Positions 1-7,560 of a stretch of DNA of 41,553 nt are shown piece by piece. Under the pieces are notes generated by a model. That model worked only from the letters and a program-made list of their open reading frames with translations. It had not been told where the DNA came from and searched no databases. The position numbers and the translations under genes are program-made. Numbering within the stretch: position 1 is the first letter of the stretch; every line of letters begins with the position of its first letter. The DNA is from Gammaproteobacteria bacterium (GTDB lineage: Bacteria; Pseudomonadota; Gammaproteobacteria; Pseudomonadales; Cellvibrionaceae), in assembly GCA_025362015.1 (NCBI GenBank), contig JANYIO010000106.1:1-41553 (forward strand), in the 5' to 3' direction.

Positions 1-1
1 C

Positions 2-190
2 AGCACACCCGAATTATCACATTGGAAAGTCAAAAAAGATGGTGGTGATTTTGATCAGTTTGCGGGAGCAACAATTACACCGCGTGCCGTGGTTAATCAA
101 ATTCGTCGCGTATTGGAATTTGTTGACTCCCACCGCGATGAGTTGTTTAAGAAAAATTCAGTAAATACTATTCAGAAATCATCACCATGA
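2..190 (+). CDS. rsxG: RsxG/RnfG C-terminus (5' partial), electron transport complex subunit G
   Basis: The window opens inside a gene. Reading from base 2 gives 62 codons ending in TGA at 188-190. The visible part contains [10 protein letters not shown], which matches the flavinylation motif of RnfG/RsxG, where FMN is attached covalently to the second Thr of an S/T-G-A-T-x-T sequence; here the residue before GAT is Ala. It is followed by the usual charged C-terminal helix with [15 protein letters not shown]. RsxG is a periplasm-facing, membrane-anchored flavoprotein of the Rnf/Rsx Na+/H+-linked electron transport complex. The stop overlaps the rsxE start as ATGA, so the two are translationally coupled. 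The family assignment is strong because of the motif and the downstream rsxE. The N-terminal part lies outside the window. Confidence 0.85.
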   Translation, partial: STPELSHWKVKKDGGDFDQFAGATITPRAVVNQIRRVLEFVDSHRDELFKKNSVNTIQKSSP

Positions 191-924
191 ATAATCCTGT
201 TAATGAAACCAATGTTTATCAAGATATTTGCCAAAAAGGTTTGTGGAAAAATAACCCAGCCTTAGTACAAGTATTAGGATTGTGTCCCCTGCTCGCCGTC
301 AGCGCATCGGTAGTCAATGCGTTAGGTTTAGGCTTGGCGACCTTGATGGTACTCACTGCATCGAACACAGCAGTGTCACTCATTCGCAACCAGATTAGCG
401 ATACAATTCGCCTACCTGCATTTGTAATGATTATTGCCTCACTGGTAAGTTGCATAGAATTAATGATGAAAGCTTACACCTACGAGTTGTATAAAATTCT
501 TGGAATTTTTATTCCGCTGATTGTTACCAACTGCGCGGTGTTAGGCCGCGCCGAAGCTTTTGCTAGCAAAAATAAAGTACTCCCCGCCGCACTTGACGGT
601 TTTATGATGGGCTTAGGTTTTACACTGGTGTTGGTTTGTGTTGGTGCGATTCGTGAAATTTTAGGCACGGGTATGATATTTAACAACATGCAATTATTGT
701 TGGGTGATATGGCAGCGCATTGGAAAATAAATGTACTCGGCGATAATTACCCCGGTGTAATACTTGCACTCTTACCACCGGGTGCGTTTATTGTTGTTGG
801 ATTTTTAATGGCCGCCAAAAACTTTATTGATAATTATTTAAAAGAAAAAGCAACTGCAAAAAATGCAGCCCAATTAATTATTAGCGGCGGCAAGCGCGTG
901 CGCACTACAGGGCATATTGCTTAA
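187..924 (+). CDS. rsxE: Electron transport complex subunit RsxE/RnfE
   Basis: A 245-residue integral membrane protein of the RnfA/RnfE (NqrD/E) family. It begins with a short cytosolic segment followed by [20 protein letters not shown], the hallmark N-terminus of RnfE. Hydrophobic helices then span most of the protein, with the conserved [13 protein letters not shown] segment (the Cys lies in a membrane helix that binds a shared Fe-S centre in this family) and [10 protein letters not shown]. In the Rnf/Rsx complex it forms part of the membrane core that moves electrons between ferredoxin and NADH; in gammaproteobacteria the Rsx form also keeps SoxR reduced. The start ATG overlaps the rsxG stop. 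The length is normal for the family. It is the last gene of the rsx operon here; many relatives carry nth next, but this window has an mscS gene instead. Confidence 0.93.
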   Translation: MNNPVNETNVYQDICQKGLWKNNPALVQVLGLCPLLAVSASVVNALGLGLATLMVLTASNTAVSLIRNQISDTIRLPAFVMIIASLVSCIELMMKAYTYELYKILGIFIPLIVTNCAVLGRAEAFASKNKVLPAALDGFMMGLGFTLVLVCVGAIREILGTGMIFNNMQLLLGDMAAHWKINVLGDNYPGVILALLPPGAFIVVGFLMAAKNFIDNYLKEKATAKNAAQLIISGGKRVRTTGHIA

Positions 925-1030
925 TTTTTAAGGCGAGCAAGGCTCCCTAGTAAATATCTTCACCGGTGGGCAAGCTACGCTTTACCCACGCTACTCTTCA
1001 GCATTATTCAGACAACACTCGAGGCGCACC

Positions 1031-1849
1031 ATGTTTGAACAAGCTCAACTCTTAACCTTTTTTGATGTTCATATAGCTCCCTGGGCATTAAAAATTGGCA
1101 TTGCGATCATTGTATTTTTAGCTGGCCAACTTATCGCCAATTTTTTTAGTCGTTTTATCGGCAAACTACTCGCTCACACCAAGCTCGACAAAATTTTAGT
1201 GAATTTTTTGCAGTCGTTAATGCGCGCATTAATACTAGTGATGGTATTGGTTGCCGCGCTTGACCAGCTGGGCGTTAACACCAACTCTCTAATTGCCATG
1301 CTCGGGGCCGCTGGCATTGCCATTGGCCTAGCATTGCAAAGCTCTTTGCAAAATTTTGCTGCGGGTTTTATGTTATTAATTTTTCGCCCTTTTAAGGCTG
1401 GGGACTTTGTTGAAACCGCTGGCACTTCAGGTATTATTGACAGTATCAGTATTTTTTCCACGCGTTTGTATACTGCCGATAACAAAGAAGTGATCATCCC
1501 AAACGGCGCAATTTATAGTAGCAACATTGTCAATTACTCATCGCGTAAAACCCGTCGTGTGGATATGACTTTTTCGGTAAGTTATAGCGATGATATTCGC
1601 CTTGCAAAAAGTATTATTTTAAAAGTCATTGCAGATGAAACACGTGTATTAACAGACCCGGCACCGGAAGTTGCGGTAGGAGAACTGGCCCCGAGCAGCG
1701 TCAATTTTGTAGTGCGCCCATGGGTGAAGGCTGAGGATTATTGGCCCGTACGTTTTGCGCTGAATGAAAAAATAAAATTAGCATTTGATGAGCAAAAAAT
1801 TACAATACCCTATCCACATATGGATGTGAATGTTAAAAATATTCAATAG
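1031..1849 (+). CDS. Small-conductance mechanosensitive channel, MscS family
   Basis: A 272-residue MscS-type channel, close to the size of E. coli MscS (286). It has three N-terminal membrane helices. The pore-lining TM3 carries the Gly/Ala-packed stretch GAAGIAIGLALQSSLQNFAAG and is followed by the family signature IFRPFKAGDFVE, which starts the beta domain. VIIPNGAIYSSNIVNYS and the C-terminal alpha/beta domain end with FPYP-like ITIPYPHMDV. The channel sits in the inner membrane and opens on hypo-osmotic stress to release solutes. ATG at 1031 is preceded by GAGGCGCACC, an acceptable ribosome binding site. It lies 106 bp after rsxE and may be transcribed separately. Assignment to the MscS family is secure; which paralogue it is cannot be told. 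Confidence 0.93.
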   Translation: MFEQAQLLTFFDVHIAPWALKIGIAIIVFLAGQLIANFFSRFIGKLLAHTKLDKILVNFLQSLMRALILVMVLVAALDQLGVNTNSLIAMLGAAGIAIGLALQSSLQNFAAGFMLLIFRPFKAGDFVETAGTSGIIDSISIFSTRLYTADNKEVIIPNGAIYSSNIVNYSSRKTRRVDMTFSVSYSDDIRLAKSIILKVIADETRVLTDPAPEVAVGELAPSSVNFVVRPWVKAEDYWPVRFALNEKIKLAFDEQKITIPYPHMDVNVKNIQ

Positions 1850-1882
1850 AACTCAACGAAAAGCCATTTTTCCTGCTCCAAA

Positions 1883-2061
1883 GGGTGAATCTGTATATTT
1901 GGAAAAAATCCCACCTTTGATACTTAAGCCATTATAATTGATAGTTTTTAACTGCCAATACCGATACCCGGTAAATCGAAATTGAACCGATATTATTGTG
2001 AACAAAACCAGGTGATTACGATATGAAGTTGGGATTTTTTCCCAAATATACAGATTCACCC
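1883..2061. mobile_element. MITE-like element with about 32-bp terminal inverted repeats
   Basis: The left end (1883-1914) begins GGGTGAATCTGTATATTTGG. The right end (2028-2061) is its reverse complement apart from one extra G in the middle and a base at the inner edge. The two arms enclose about 113 bp of AT-rich sequence with no convincing gene; a 73-codon minus-strand frame across it is a by-product. Length (179 bp), long near-perfect terminal repeats and lack of coding capacity fit a miniature inverted-repeat transposable element or a large intergenic palindromic repeat. I see no clear target-site duplication at the edges (left flank ccaaa, right flank atagt), so the mobility mechanism is unproven. 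Confidence 0.7.
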
Positions 2062-2081
2062 ATAGTACACGCATCTAACGA

Positions 2082-2100
2082 GTTAGGTCACTGACCCAAC
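2082..2100. repeat. 19-bp near-perfect palindrome beside the MITE
   Basis: GTTAGGTCACTGACCCAAC forms two 9-nt arms around a central C with a single mismatch. It lies 20 bp outside the right end of the MITE-like element and just beyond the stop of the minus-strand open frame at 2112. It could be an operator, a weak hairpin or part of a larger mobile unit. There is no U-tract on either side, so it is not called a terminator. Confidence 0.35.
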
Positions 2101-2111
2101 TCTTTCCAGCT

Positions 2112-2375
2112 CTACTCGAGAATCTCACAAAGGTAGCGTCCCGACTCCGTCACTCGTTGCGACGGCTTACGTTTTTCTGCACTTTGTATAAGTTCCCCGA
2201 GCTGAAGTTCATCGACATAATTTCCAGCAATCAACCGCTCAAGAATTGCTTCTCTTGGGGGAGCACCATCAAAATGGCCTATCGCAATAAGGAAAGCGTG
2301 GTCTACGATATTCAACCTACTACTGTACCGTTTATTATTTAACGCCGCTAATAGTAGGGTCGTACCACATGCCAA
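2112..2375 (-). CDS. Small hypothetical protein or gene remnant (87 aa)
   Basis: An open frame of 87 codons with no family that I recognise. It reads like a soluble, charged, helix-rich peptide; the end (QRVTESGRYLCEILE) has the look of a winged-helix or C-terminal domain tail. The only start at this position is TTG without a clear Shine-Dalgarno sequence. The frame stays open upstream to about 2413 without an ATG, so it may be the 3' remnant of a longer gene. It lies between the MITE-like element and the KGG-repeat gene, in a stretch that also holds other broken genes, which favours a remnant. Expression is unproven. Confidence 0.3.
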   Translation of the reverse strand: MACGTTLLLAALNNKRYSSRLNIVDHAFLIAIGHFDGAPPREAILERLIAGNYVDELQLGELIQSAEKRKPSQRVTESGRYLCEILE

Positions 2376-2482
2376 TTTTCTTGGCGATTCAGTTAGTTTA
2401 GTTTTATTTTATAAAGAATTTAATCGCTATAAAAAATAACTGCAAAAAAAAATCAAATTGGAATTATTAGTTGTCTAATGTT

Positions 2483-2499
2483 ATGTGCAAAAAGCACAT
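2483..2499. promoter_or_regulatory. Palindrome upstream of the KGG-repeat gene (possible operator or promoter element)
   Basis: ATGTGC-AAAAA-GCACAT is a perfect 6-bp inverted repeat with a 5-nt spacer. It lies 34 bp before the ATG of the small stress protein, where an operator overlapping the promoter would be expected. No regulator can be named from the site alone. Confidence 0.35.
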
Positions 2500-2532
2500 T
2501 AACGTAACTTTAACTTAAATGAGGATTTCAAA

Positions 2533-2709
2533 ATGACTCAGAATCAAGGTGGTAAAGGCTTTGCTAAAGATCCTGAACGCGCTTCAGAAGCTGGAAAAAA
2601 AGGCGGCAGCGCAAGTGGTGGTAACTTTAAAAATGACCCTGAGCGTGCCTCAGAAGCAGGGAAGAAAGGCGGAGAAAATAGCCATGGTGGCGGACGTAAG
2701 TCTGAATAA
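2533..2709 (+). CDS. KGG-repeat stress-induced small protein (YciG/GsiB-like)
   Basis: A 58-codon gene that is easy to miss because a longer spurious frame overlaps it. It starts with ATG at 2533 behind a good ribosome binding site (GAGG at 2520-2523) and ends in TAA at 2709. The protein has two copies of a repeat of the form GGxxFxxDPERASEAGKKGG, with Lys-Gly-Gly at each end, and a Gly/His/Lys-rich tail (SHGGGRKSE). This is the stress-induced repeat (KGG motif) found in YciG, GsiB and fungal con-10. These proteins are very hydrophilic and probably disordered; they are linked to general stress, desiccation or stationary phase, but their biochemical role is not settled. It is probably monocistronic with its own promoter region. 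Confidence 0.85.
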   Translation: MTQNQGGKGFAKDPERASEAGKKGGSASGGNFKNDPERASEAGKKGGENSHGGGRKSE

Positions 2710-2716
2710 TCTCCCA

Positions 2717-2736
2717 GGCGGAAATGGAATTCCGCC
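2717..2736. terminator. Hairpin just after the KGG-repeat gene (weak terminator candidate)
   Basis: GGCGGAA and TTCCGCC form a 7-bp perfect stem with a 6-nt loop, starting 8 bp after the stop codon. The position suits a 3' end. No T-run follows, so it would be a stabilising stem or a poor intrinsic terminator. Confidence 0.35.
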
Positions 2737-3321
2737 GAAACTTCAAACCAATAAATATCTGCAGTTTGAAAAATTTATTTTTCCCTAAATTCACAAATTT
2801 CCCCCAGATTACATTTTTGCAAGACTCAATGTGAGCATATTTATTTAAGCTTTAGCTTTTATGTTCGCATGTTGCTATGGAGCTTCTTCTCTACAAGTTG
2901 ATATAAATAACAATATCCACACAATCTTATTTAATAGTTAATTATTCGACAACAAGCGAAACATAAATCTTATTATTTCGAAGAAATCGATGCTATGCCT
3001 TCATCAAAATGGTGAAATTATTCAGATAGGCTTCAATTAGTGAAATTTCCTTTAAAACAAAAATACTGTCTATGAAGACGAAAAGACAAAATTAAATTGG
3101 CATGTAAATTTTTGTTAATGGATATGCGAATCACTGAGGTCGTGACGCCATGACCATTTTTTAATCCGTTTTGGTGTCTTATCGCACAGATGTCTTTATA
3201 TGTCACCACTAATATTTTGTCCGTATAGGTTACATCGTACCCATCATTATTAACGAATAAATTCGTAGGAGTTATGTAAGTGGAGTGAAAAGTTCAAACA
3301 AGCGAACCAGAGCGCACTTGT
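2737..3321. other. AT-rich non-coding stretch
   Basis: About 585 bp without a convincing gene on either strand. All frames are broken by frequent stops; the longest ATG frame I could find on the plus strand (2861-2941, 26 codons) lacks a ribosome binding site. The only structured item is a terminator-like hairpin at 3138-3162. A small RNA ending at that hairpin, or decayed sequence, would both fit. Confidence 0.5.
3138..3162 (+). terminator. Terminator-like hairpin with T-run and no gene upstream
   Basis: GGTCGTG and CATGACC pair in a 7-bp stem (one G-U), with a 4-nt ACGC loop, followed directly by ATTTTTT. On the plus strand this has the form of an intrinsic terminator. The nearest plus-strand coding stop is more than 400 bp upstream and has its own hairpin, so this may mark the 3' end of an untranslated RNA. 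Confidence 0.45.
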
Positions 3322-3564
3322 ATGGTTAAAGAATTCTCTGACTATATAGCATGGACAGATGTTCGGGAGGAAGGGAGTAAATTTGTCGGGCTGATTGAAT
3401 ATCAGCGTAAAATACCGGGTTCTATGGTAAATATCCTGTGGGTAATGGCGCCCAATATAACGCAATTCTTTGATGCTGAGAAAGCGGCTATTCGTATGTT
3501 AAGCCATATTCGCGATATTAATACTCAGGGCCGAATTATTTACAGTGACGGCGTAACGCTTTGA
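3322..3564 (+). CDS. Small hypothetical protein (80 aa)
   Basis: An 80-residue soluble protein that I cannot assign to a family. It begins MVKEFSDYIAWTDV and has alternating strand-like segments (SKFVGLIEYQRK, SMVNILWVMAP) followed by an amphipathic helix (DAEKAAIRMLSHIRDI) and a short final strand (GRIIYSDG). This looks like a compact alpha/beta fold. There is no signal peptide or membrane helix. The Shine-Dalgarno region before ATG 3322 is weak. The open frame reaches back to 3289 without another good start. A strong hairpin terminator about 90 bp downstream supports a real transcription unit. It could belong to a domain family of unknown function. Confidence 0.5.
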   Translation: MVKEFSDYIAWTDVREEGSKFVGLIEYQRKIPGSMVNILWVMAPNITQFFDAEKAAIRMLSHIRDINTQGRIIYSDGVTL

Positions 3565-3649
3565 TTGAGCATGAAGTGAATGTGCAGTTGAATATCCTGC
3601 CATCGAGCGACGCGTAATCCAACAACGATTTAGTCTTACAATAAATAAA

Positions 3650-3682
3650 AAAAAGCATCCATCGTATAGATGGATGCTTTTT
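3650..3682. terminator. Strong bidirectional intrinsic terminator
   Basis: GCATCCATC and GATGGATGC form a perfect 9-bp stem with a GTATA loop. It is flanked by an A-run on the left and a T-run on the right, so it can work in both directions. It separates the small plus-strand gene at 3322-3564 from the minus-strand PRC-barrel remnant that ends at 3700. Confidence 0.85.
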
Positions 3683-3699
3683 CGCATTGTAACGCTCTC

Positions 3700-3969
3700 T
3701 TAATGCTGAAGATCTGTATAAGGCGTAGTTTCGTATAAATTATGAATATCGCTGATCCATGTTTCATCCGCCATATTCGGCCAGCCATCTTTATCAAAGC
3801 CTGGCGCATTTTCGAGACGAGGCTTGCTCACATTTAAAATAAAACGTTTATTTTCAGGATCTAGCGTCAATGCACTCCAAGGTACCGCAAAAAGTTTTTC
3901 CCCCAGAGAAAGAACGCCGCCAAATGATAAAACCGCATAGGTAATTTTACCGCTAGCAATATCTATCCA
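3700..3969 (-). pseudogene. PRC-barrel domain protein, 5'-truncated remnant
   Basis: Reading the minus strand from 3969 to the TAA at 3700 gives about 89 codons that match the C-terminal part of small bacterial PRC-barrel proteins. Recognisable blocks are DIASGKITYAVLSFGG, GEKLFAVPWSALTLD, NKRFILNV and LENAPGFDKDGWPNMAD, then the tail ETWISDIHNLYETTPY. The N-terminal portion that normally precedes DIASG (start codon and first strands) is missing; an in-frame stop lies immediately upstream, at the join with the OmpA remnant. The 3' end is intact and next to a terminator. PRC-barrel proteins of this kind are small soluble proteins, often stress-linked. With no start codon, this copy is almost certainly not expressed as a normal product. 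Confidence 0.8.
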
Positions 3970-4698
3970 TTAAATGAAAAAAATTATCTTTACCTACGCG
4001 CCGGTTTGCTCTTTGCAAATTCTCGCTATGAAGCGGATGCGCAAGTAGATTTCGCCAAGCGATCCAACAGCGGCCGCGATGGTTTTGCGGGCATTGGTTA
4101 CGGCTATGAAATAAATGATTACTGGGGTGTGCGCTTAAGTTGGGAAAATTATCGTGTGGAAGGTGAAAACATTGGCCTTCTGGGTTTAGGTGTGCAATAT
4201 AAATTCCACCATCATAAAGCTGATGTTGCTATAGCCCCTAAAATTGTTGCAACAACGACATCAGCTGAAATAAAAATACCAGCAGTTGTTGTAGACCCCT
4301 GTGCAGAACCTGTTTCCGCGCAAGAAAAATGTACACTACCATTAATCGAACCTTTATCTATTACATTGGCCGTGCAATTCGATACTAACAGTGATCTAGT
4401 AAAAGATATTTATCTTGCCGAGATTGGCAAGCTTGCAGATTTTATGAAGCTGCATAGCAATACTAAAGTGGCCATTGAAGGTCACACCGATGATCGTGGC
4501 AACGACCAACTCAATAAAAATTTATCACAACGTCGTGCTCACTCAGTGAGCACTATTTTAATTGAAAAATTAGGCATCGAAACTGACAGAGTAGCTTTTG
4601 CAGGTTACGGTGAAGAACGTCCGATTGCGGATAACACAACCGAGCAAGGCCGAGCACAAAATCGTCGTGTGATGGCATTAATTAGCGCACAGAAATAA
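3967..4698 (+). pseudogene. OmpA-family outer membrane protein, 5'-truncated
   Basis: The frame from about 3967 encodes the last strands of an OmpA-type beta-barrel (PLNEKNYLYLRAGLLFANS, then GFAGIGYGYEINDYWGVRLSW and GLGVQYKF). A Pro/Val/Ala-rich linker with a Cys pair follows, then a complete OmpA peptidoglycan-binding domain (LAVQFDTNSD, VAIEGHTDDRGND, LSQRRAHSV, YGEERPIADN, GRAQNRRV). The signal peptide and the first barrel strands are missing. The first possible start is TTG at 4006, which would give a 230-residue protein unable to be exported. The break coincides with the 5' break of the divergent PRC-barrel remnant, so both genes were cut by one rearrangement. The C-terminal domain itself is undamaged. 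I call it a pseudogene; a cytosolic product from TTG is possible but unlikely to be functional. Confidence 0.75.
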
Positions 4699-4705
4699 AC
4701 TATTA

Positions 4706-4741
4706 AAATTTGCATTACCTATATCCGAGTAATGCAAATTT
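4706..4741. terminator. Bidirectional terminator hairpin between convergent genes
   Basis: AAATTTGCATTAC and GTAATGCAAATTT are a perfect 13-bp inverted repeat around a 10-nt loop. It lies between the OmpA remnant (stop at 4698, plus strand) and the end of the minus-strand hydrogenase-like gene (4783). A T-run is present on both strands within the stem. It probably ends the long minus-strand transcription unit. Confidence 0.7.
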
Positions 4742-4782
4742 ATTGTATAACCGAAAAAATACCTTATTCTGCCTTGCCAATG

Positions 4783-6642
4783 CTATATCGGAAAGCTGGT
4801 ATCGATAACTTTTACAAGCACTCGGTCACTCTTATCAATAAGTACGTGCGAGCTACAATTCATACAGGGATCAAAACTTTGAATAGTGCGCTGGATATCA
4901 ATACCACTAAAATCTTCTGCATTATTAAAACGGCTTTCGATAATAGGCGTATTCAGCAACGCTTTCTCCAGCGGGCCTAATTCATCATTACGGGTACGAG
5001 TGCCAACATTCACCCGGGAGGGAATGGCTATTTGATAGTTATCAATAACCTGATCTTTGATAACGGCCCAATGCGCTAAAAATCCACGGCTCGCGCCCCA
5101 TAATCCTACGCCTAATTGCTGGCCAGCTTTATCATTTTTTAGCTGTACAAAAGTTTGTGTATTACCTGAGCGGATCAATTGCTTGGCGATGCAAATATTT
5201 TCTTGTGTTACGGAAAGATTAAACGCCAGTGCATAAGCTCGCGCGCGATTACGCTCAAAAGTATTCCAGGTTTTAGGTACTGCCCAGTGCATTTTTACAT
5301 CCGCCGCATTAGTAACAGGTAGTAAAAAGTCCAGCCCAAAGCCTGTAGCAAAAAGATAATTACTTTTCGGTAGTTGTTGCGCTACCGCAGTGAGATAAAG
5401 CCGCGCATAAGCACCAACTTCAAAGCCCTCCCCCCTCCAGGTTAAACTCGAACCCCAGCTATAAGCATGGGCATTGAGCGTACGCGAAATTTGCGTTTTT
5501 TTATTCCACGGGTGATATTCACTAATACGATTGCCATTGGGATCCTGCGTGATAATATTTTCAGGTGTTAGCGATGCGCGTGCTTGATAGGAATAATCTA
5601 AAAATTCTTCCATGCCAGCATTCAGTTGACTTAATTGCGTGCAAGCTAATTTGCCATTGATAATTGCCGCTGGAGTCGACCAGCGTTTTCGCCCCCAGGT
5701 ATCGCAGGTTTCATAGCGCCCATCATAATAATCCGGGTGATCCCACTGCCCAAAATCCAACATGGATGCAGCGCTTTTACCGAGGTCTTCATAGCGTGGG
5801 TTGGCATCCAACATAAAGTTAAATATGTCATCCCACAGCGCCGCAGTTTTTTGACTATAAATTGTAAAGGGTTGCAGAATAGTTTCAAATTGCGTTAGCT
5901 TTTCTGGGTCAACGCTAATAGTGACACCACCGGGAATTATCGATTCTGAATGCGGATATTTTCCACCCAGTAAAGCATAAGCCTGGCGCGCAAGCGAAAC
6001 CATTGTTAAAGCTTCTTTATAAAGTTTTCCTTCACCTTTATTAAGATCCACCATGATATCGCTAATGCGTTTATAGCCATGTAAATGTGAAAACTGACTG
6101 CTGACTTGTTGCGCTTTTATCCATATTTCCGGATTGGTTTTTTCAATAATCTGTTGTGAATAATCTGGCCCGGCCAACACAAACAAGTGCATACAATTAT
6201 CATTTAGATATTGGCAACTCAGTAAGAGATTCCGCAACACTATTCCCAGTGGTGGCGGTTTCAATCCCAGAGCCATTTCTAAACAAAGCGCAGATGCAGT
6301 CGCATGTACACCACCACAAATTCCCGACGCGGTTGAACTCACCAAGCCAACCTGTTTTAAATCGCGACCAGGAAGCAAAGATTCATAGCCTTTAAAAAGT
6401 GTGGCCATGGCGGCAACTTCAAGTACTTTTTTGTTTTCAAGATCTATTCGACAATGTACGGCAAGGCCGCCACCCAAAAGACTTAAAGGGTCAGCTGGCT
6501 TAGTAAGGCTGGCTTTATTTTTTTCTTTGATCAGCAACATTAGTTCAGGACTTAAGCACGAACTTGGTGATTTTTTTGTAGTTTGTATTTGTATGGCCGT
6601 GTAGATAGGTATAGTAATTTCTTCGTCTAATTCGAGTTCCAT
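4783..6642 (-). CDS. [NiFe]-hydrogenase large-subunit homologue with altered L1 motif, no small subunit
   Basis: A 619-residue protein of the nickel-dependent hydrogenase large-subunit family. The N-terminal region has DPLSLLGGGLAVHCRIDLEN and ATLFKGYESLLPGRD; the usual RxEGH block is replaced by SLLGGG, so its Glu is gone. The L1 motif RxCGxC reads TASGIC (residues 104-109): the first metal-ligand Cys is Ser106 (codon TCG) and the Arg before it is changed, while Cys109 and the following GGVHATAS remain. Arg519 in GASRGFLAHW and the L2 motif DPCMNCSSH (Cys593, Cys596, His599) are kept, followed by a 20-residue C-terminal extension of the kind normally cut by a maturation protease. Three of the four cysteine ligands therefore remain. 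ATG 6642 follows GGAG. No small subunit, HypA/B or protease gene is in the window. It is the last gene of the minus-strand run. The reaction is unknown; it may not be a hydrogenase. Confidence 0.85.
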   Translation of the reverse strand: MELELDEEITIPIYTAIQIQTTKKSPSSCLSPELMLLIKEKNKASLTKPADPLSLLGGGLAVHCRIDLENKKVLEVAAMATLFKGYESLLPGRDLKQVGLVSSTASGICGGVHATASALCLEMALGLKPPPLGIVLRNLLLSCQYLNDNCMHLFVLAGPDYSQQIIEKTNPEIWIKAQQVSSQFSHLHGYKRISDIMVDLNKGEGKLYKEALTMVSLARQAYALLGGKYPHSESIIPGGVTISVDPEKLTQFETILQPFTIYSQKTAALWDDIFNFMLDANPRYEDLGKSAASMLDFGQWDHPDYYDGRYETCDTWGRKRWSTPAAIINGKLACTQLSQLNAGMEEFLDYSYQARASLTPENIITQDPNGNRISEYHPWNKKTQISRTLNAHAYSWGSSLTWRGEGFEVGAYARLYLTAVAQQLPKSNYLFATGFGLDFLLPVTNAADVKMHWAVPKTWNTFERNRARAYALAFNLSVTQENICIAKQLIRSGNTQTFVQLKNDKAGQQLGVGLWGASRGFLAHWAVIKDQVIDNYQIAIPSRVNVGTRTRNDELGPLEKALLNTPIIESRFNNAEDFSGIDIQRTIQSFDPCMNCSSHVLIDKSDRVLVKVIDTSFPI

Positions 6643-6667
6643 GTCCTACTCCGATAATTTAAGTGCT

Positions 6668-6730
6668 TTGATGCTAGTTATATTTTTTGACGCAAGTTAT
6701 ATGCTTTGATACACGAATTATATGTTTTGA
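6668..6730. repeat. Short tandem repeat, about 20-nt period, three copies
   Basis: Three imperfect copies of a unit like TTGATGCTAGTTATATTTT, each starting TTGA and containing A(A/G)TTATAT, lie between the hydrogenase-like gene and the upstream glycosyltransferase. The last copy runs into the 3' end of the glycosyltransferase frame. It is one of several similar spacer repeats in this window. Confidence 0.65.
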
Positions 6731-7560
6731 ATTAAGAGCTCAGTGAGCTGCTCTTTGCGCTGCTGAAAACATTGTTCGGTATCATCGTTCCACTTTGGAT
6801 TACCCAGATAACGTGAAATAATATTTTTTTGCTGCTGCCAAATTTGCTGCTGTTCTTTTATACTTTTAGTTTGACCAGAAGCGCTGTAAAAATGCCGGGT
6901 GCCATCATTAAACACACGTCGCGTACAAATAATTTGTGGGTAAAGCAGCCCCTTGAATTGGCTGAAAAATCTAAACTCCAGATCCCAGTCCTCGTCCAAA
7001 CGCAGCGCCTCATCAAAAGGATTACTGCCAAGCAGCAGTAAAGCAGTTTTTCTAAACGTCATACCACTGGTACAACACACCGGCCCCAATTGCATAATTT
7101 TTATAGACCAATCGAAAAAACGCGGCTGCTGTTGGTTAAATAATATTTCTCGTTGCGCAAAAGTATCTTTTGAACGCAATTTATTCTCAACAAAGGTACT
7201 GGCATTACCCGCCAACATATCAGCTTCAGGAAAACGCTCTAGTAATAGAAGCTCTGTTTGAATTTTATTTTCCAGCCAAATATCGTCAGAATCTAAAAAA
7301 GCAATTAACTCACCTTTTGCTTCGCGGATACCGCGATTGCGTGCAGCAGCAGGCCCCTGATTAGATTGACGGAAATAGCGTACTTGGGAATAAAGCGCTT
7401 GCGGATATCGTTGCGTAATCATTTCCGCAGTGCCGTCCCGCGAACCATCATCAATGACTATAATTTCAAGCGCGTGAAAATTTTGTTGTAACACGCTGTC
7501 GATGGCTTCTGCTAATAATTTACAGCGGTTGTAACTGGGAATAATGACTGAATAAATCAC
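6718..7560 (-). CDS. Glycosyltransferase family 2
   Basis: A 280-residue GT-A-fold glycosyltransferase. It opens with the classic GT2 block YSVIIPSYNRCKLLAEAIDS, then LEIIVIDDGSRDGTAEM and NQGPAAARNRGI. The metal-binding DxD-type motif is in AFLDSDDIWLENK. The C-terminal half (a LRLDEDWDLEFR block, where the ED pair is a probable catalytic base region) matches inverting GT2 enzymes that transfer a sugar from a nucleotide donor. There is no membrane segment, so it is cytosolic. Its ATG overlaps the stop of the preceding GT2 gene by 4 bp (ATGA), so the two are coupled. Acceptor and sugar are unknown; location beside tag-bearing cytosolic proteins makes a protein or small-molecule acceptor as plausible as a cell-surface glycan. 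Confidence 0.88.
   Translation of the reverse strand: MIYSVIIPSYNRCKLLAEAIDSVLQQNFHALEIIVIDDGSRDGTAEMITQRYPQALYSQVRYFRQSNQGPAAARNRGIREAKGELIAFLDSDDIWLENKIQTELLLLERFPEADMLAGNASTFVENKLRSKDTFAQREILFNQQQPRFFDWSIKIMQLGPVCCTSGMTFRKTALLLLGSNPFDEALRLDEDWDLEFRFFSQFKGLLYPQIICTRRVFNDGTRHFYSASGQTKSIKEQQQIWQQQKNIISRYLGNPKWNDDTEQCFQQRKEQLTELLIQNI

Noticed and set aside
1853-2074. 73-codon minus-strand open frame
   Set aside because: It spans the MITE-like element including both inverted ends and has no protein-like pattern or ribosome binding site.
2549-2788. 79-codon plus-strand frame beginning MVKALLKILN
   Set aside because: It is the shifted frame of the KGG-repeat gene at 2533-2709, whose repeats, start and ribosome binding site are far more convincing.
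2861-2941. 26-codon plus-strand frame (MFACCYGASS)
   Set aside because: No ribosome binding site and no similarity that I recognise; chance frame in AT-rich sequence.
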